A program made the translations under genes and the position numbers. A model generated the notes under the pieces. It saw nothing but the letters and a program-made list of their open reading frames with translations, was not told where the DNA came from and made no database searches. Below, piece by piece: positions 60,844 to 64,000 of a DNA stretch of 64,000 nucleotides. How positions within the stretch are numbered: the stretch's first letter is position 1; each line of letters starts with the position of its first letter. The stretch is from contig NW_004190438.2 in NCBI RefSeq assembly GCF_000224145.3, positions 1-64,000 of the forward strand, read 5' to 3'. The stretch comes from Ciona intestinalis (lineage: Eukaryota > Chordata > Ascidiacea > Phlebobranchia > Cionidae).

Positions 60844-61966
60844 CTGTTAACAAACTAATTGTATTAGAAGTTTAATGTTCGAAACTACAAAACCATTTTA
60901 GCCAGGTATTACTCTTTTTTATTACTCGTGGTCGATGAATTGTAGGTCATAATATATTATGCGCGGCGTGAGCCAAACATCATGTTCCTTCGCAATACAC
61001 GTAGTATTGGTAATTTTATTCATAACGATGTTGTCTATTCTCAATATCGTACATGTATGTTGAAACACACGACATTACAATGCGATGGCAGCATACATCG
61101 CTTGAAAATTAAATCAGAGTATTTTATATGCTGTTATCGCAGGGAGAGTTTAGTTTCCATTATTAAACGCATGTGCCGCGTGATGATATAGTAGGGTGGG
61201 GGAAATGGGACACCTTTGGCAGGTTGAAAATGTGTCCCATCTCCCCGCCCCCCACCCTACTATATAACAAGTTTGCGTTATTAACCGCATGCGCCGCGTG
61301 ATGATACTGATATAACAACCTTACCGAGACGCGGCTGCGACTTGCCTTATGACACATAAGCATATGCCACTTGTAATTAAAACACGAATCACTATACGAA
61401 AATATAACTACGTCACGGATCAACGGAGTAACCGGATGATATCACCTTTGTACATAAATGAAATAAGTTTCTATAACATCTAAATATACAGTAACTGGGT
61501 GCGTTAGAGTCGGAATATCAAAAAAATAAGTAAGTTGATTGTTAAAGAAAACATCATGCGGAAATGTTGGATTCAGGTGATAACGGTTTCCCATTTTACC
61601 CCACAGTACTGTACCTCTTTAATCTTATGCGTGCACACATTTACAATATAAATACACCAGGGGATATTATATATATACACAGCAAATAGTCGATCAGGTC
61701 TCATGAGTTTATTTTTTTCATTGGACCATTCCGACAAAATCACATAACATGTGTGTAATAGCGTGGATAGGAGATTATGTACAAATATGGTTATCGTTTA
61801 ATCATGCATTTCTTAATACGTAACAATTGGAATTAGAAATAGTAATGCGTAATACATGAGTCGTATTCCGGCCTTTGACAAAACAATTAGTCTTTCAAAA
61901 AGCGAGACAAGCGTATCAGAGAAATTTATCTGCAGAAAGTCTTGGTAAATTGCTAAATATTCAAAG
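60844..61966. other. Stretch between the last dynein exon seen and the secreted-protein gene
   Basis: No dynein exon encoding the preceding AAA1 Walker B region (CFDEFNR) was found on the minus strand. It contains a minimal 78-bp version of the common MITE (61187-61264) and a MITE right end at about 61580-61612 (cattttaccccacagtactg). Confidence 0.5.
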
Positions 61967-64000
61967 ATGAAAACGTTTCTTGCTGTGGTTGTGAGTTTAG
62001 TTGTAATACATTGTTCTCTCGCTGCAAACTTTACGAATCACTATGTCAACTGTGGAGTAGACTGTCTTCAAAGATTTCTTGAATGTAATATCGAAGGTAA
62101 CAAAGAAACAGGAATAAAATGTGCCAAACCCAATGAAACATTTATAGAAACGTTCTTTGGTGGTACATGTCCAGATGAGGCACATTGGATATTTTCAGCG
62201 GTATGTACAAAGCATTTAAAATCCAGTTAAAACTATCTATACTTTAATATTACTCCAAAGAGGTCATAAATATACTGTTTAGCCGGCTATAAAGGTGTCT
62301 AAGAAGCGATGTAAACATGTTTACCCTATATTACTTCTTCGGCCTACTATATAGAGAAACCGTACTGCTTCCTATAACGCGCAAGTTGTTTAACAGATTC
62401 TTATAAGCAGCTTCGTTTATCTAGACACTGTCGTCATTACCGAAAAGTCGAATATAGTTAAAGTATGTATCTCCGCCGAAATAAAATTATGTTTGGATGA
62501 TTGTCTCTATTGGGGTAATACGGGACATGGAGTAAGACGGGACAGTTTAAAATCATTGTTATTTTTGATTAATAAAATAATTCATTAATAGGGAAACGCG
62601 TAAATGTAAATACCACGAAATAATACTGTACGCTTTGAAAATCTAGTTTAAACATTTTTTTCTTTCTCTACTGCTTTAGTTTTTATCATGTTATCCGCAT
62701 TGTATTATTATGTAAAGAATTGCCATTGTTCGAACGATAATGGGTATTGTTAGAATCCGAACAACTTTGGTATTACTATTTCACATTTTGCACAGGCTAC
62801 CCCTCATAAACTATCTTTAGATAGTGATTAAATTTCAACCTTTTTTGGGGGAAACAAATATTGAACGAAAAATAAATCCATCAAAATTTTACAATAAAAC
62901 TATAGGCCCACACAATACAATGTGGGGAAGAGTGGACAACACAATTGGGAATTTATGTATTCATAGTTTCCTGTACCTTGTAGTTAACCCACCGAGGGTA
63001 TTCTTTTGCTGTTTTAATTTTTAATTTAGGACATGTTGACCTCTGTCCATTTTTCTCAAGGATAGTACAGGTCTTTACTATGATTTAACGAGCACTTAAA
63101 AATAGCAACTTACTATTTTGCAGTAATCCGGTTTGACACGCATTTTATAAAGTCGTAATAATACTATATCGAATAATTCTGTAACATTATTTTTTTGATT
63201 ATCATTAAATGTGGGTCTGTAAAAAAATGAAAAAAGTCTCGTCTACAAAAGTGTGCCATCTTCTCCCGTCCAAGTATATTTATATATAGTAGGGTGGTGG
63301 AAGATAGGATCTTTTCATTCTATATTCTCGTCTTATTTAGTAGTAAACGAAGAAATTTCAAAGAATTATGAAACTGTTCCCTCACGACTCCCATAGACCA
63401 TTGTTAATTGTTTAAAACACAATCAAGATATTTGGACATTATGTCCTTAAGGTGGTCCGATTTGGTAGTAAACGAAGAACAGTTACAAAATGTATCCACA
63501 CGGCTTAAATCGACCGTTGTTAATTGAATACAACAGGATCACGCTGTTGAAATATAATCTGCTAAAGATGTCCCGTTCTCCCCCACCATGATGTATTCGT
63601 TCAACATCGAATTTTAAAACATTAGTGACGGTCTTTGCTGAGCGCTTTGTTGGGCCGTGAAAAGGCTTTCGATTTATACTGTAACTGTAACATTTGTTTT
63701 TTCTGTCCTCAAACGGGCACCTATAGGCGGAATTTAAAAAACAAACCGTCCTATTTGCCAAATCCCGTCTTCCCCTACCCTACTATATAACAGTGAACGT
63801 TTTGCGTAATATTAAAAAAATACAGGGTTAAGAACTCCTTTGTTCAAAATACGTACGCCCCAAAGTTAGTAGGTACGTCCAATCCCAAGACAGTTTTTCC
63901 CACGCAATCTGATTTTAACCTTGTTACAGATCAACCAACAATGTAGTGGGAATTGCTACGATGCCACAATTGAGGCAAATTACACATGTTCTGTATCGAA
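61967..64000 (+). CDS. Secreted cysteine-rich protein, 5' part (runs off the window)
   Basis: Not recognised. Exon 1 (61967-62200, 78 codons) starts MKTFLAVVVSLVVIHCSLAA, a textbook signal peptide, followed by VNCGVDCLQRFLECNIE, GIKCAKPNETF, GGTCPDEAHWIFSA. It ends at gcg/gtatgt in phase 0. Exon 2 begins at 63930 after ttgttacag and continues in phase as INQQCSGNCYDATIEANYTC to the window end. Cysteines are spaced as C-x3-C-x6-C-like groups that seem to recur in exon 2 (QCSGNC), and N-glycosylation sequons NET and NYT are present. This suggests an extracellular disulphide-rich protein. Without splicing the frame stops 10 codons after exon 1. The gene is opposite in strand to the dynein and may lie inside one of its introns. 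Confidence 0.6.
62505..63790. mobile_element. Long-form MITE and further copies in the secreted-protein intron
   Basis: Long-form element from about 62510 (ggggtaatacgggacatgga) through tgtggggaagagtggacaac (62921) to tgccatcttctcccgtccaa (63252), followed by overlapping common-MITE copies at about 63283-63595 and 63600-63788 (ending tcttcccctaccctactata). Confidence 0.55.

Noticed and set aside
1..64000. CRISPR arrays, bacterial operons, phage or viral genes.
   Set aside because: No regularly spaced repeats or prokaryotic gene layout; all real genes have eukaryotic exon structure except the single-exon DOLK.

Overview
The window is invertebrate chordate nuclear DNA and almost certainly comes from a tunicate of the Ciona type. 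It is AT-rich, genes have many small exons with canonical GT/AG introns, conserved animal genes are packed closely, and the gene-poor stretches are filled with short non-autonomous transposons and a tRNA-derived SINE. There are three assembly gaps (10133-10476, 19346-19395, 36995-37044). All protein calls come from reading exons and comparing them with remembered families; no search was run.

Layout. 1-3.3 kb: a TTAA-flanked MITE and two decayed gene fragments, one resembling the P2X7 intracellular zinc domain (+) and one THAP-like (-). 3.3-6.1 kb (+): a TMEM26 orthologue in four exons. 7.1-8.2 kb (+): a three-exon gene for a 99-residue secreted, arginine-rich, four-cysteine peptide that I cannot assign. 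8.2-12.6 kb: repeats, one gap and a hAT-type MITE with a perfect 8-bp target duplication. 12.7-15.3 kb (+): the C-terminal part of ASH2L (SPRY region). 15.4-16.9 kb (-): an intronless dolichol kinase gene, convergent with ASH2L, with 98 bp between the stop codons. 16.9-23.1 kb: a transposon-rich block (LINE 3' end, foldback elements, SINE, MITEs). 23.1-26.7 kb (+): an LRRC3-family leucine-rich-repeat membrane protein. 28.6-30.2 kb (-): a RAP2 small GTPase. 30.2-36.7 kb: no gene recognised. 36.8-37.0 kb (+): the first exon of a THAP-type zinc-finger protein, cut by a gap. 37-40.8 kb: repeats. 40.9-60.8 kb (-): about 45 exons of an axonemal inner-arm dynein heavy chain (DNAH3/7/12 group), from the end of AAA1 to the stop codon. 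62.0-64.0 kb (+): the start of a cysteine-rich secreted protein gene that runs off the window.

The genes do not form an operon-like or functionally linked set. ASH2L is a chromatin methyltransferase subunit, DOLK acts in ER glycosylation, RAP2 in signalling, LRRC3 and TMEM26 are membrane proteins and the dynein serves cilia or sperm. The most notable observation is a 354-nt, phase-1/phase-1 candidate exon at 45298-45651. If included, it would insert 118 Ser/Pro-rich residues into the AAA6 module of the dynein motor without changing the frame. The orphan peptide gene is the second.
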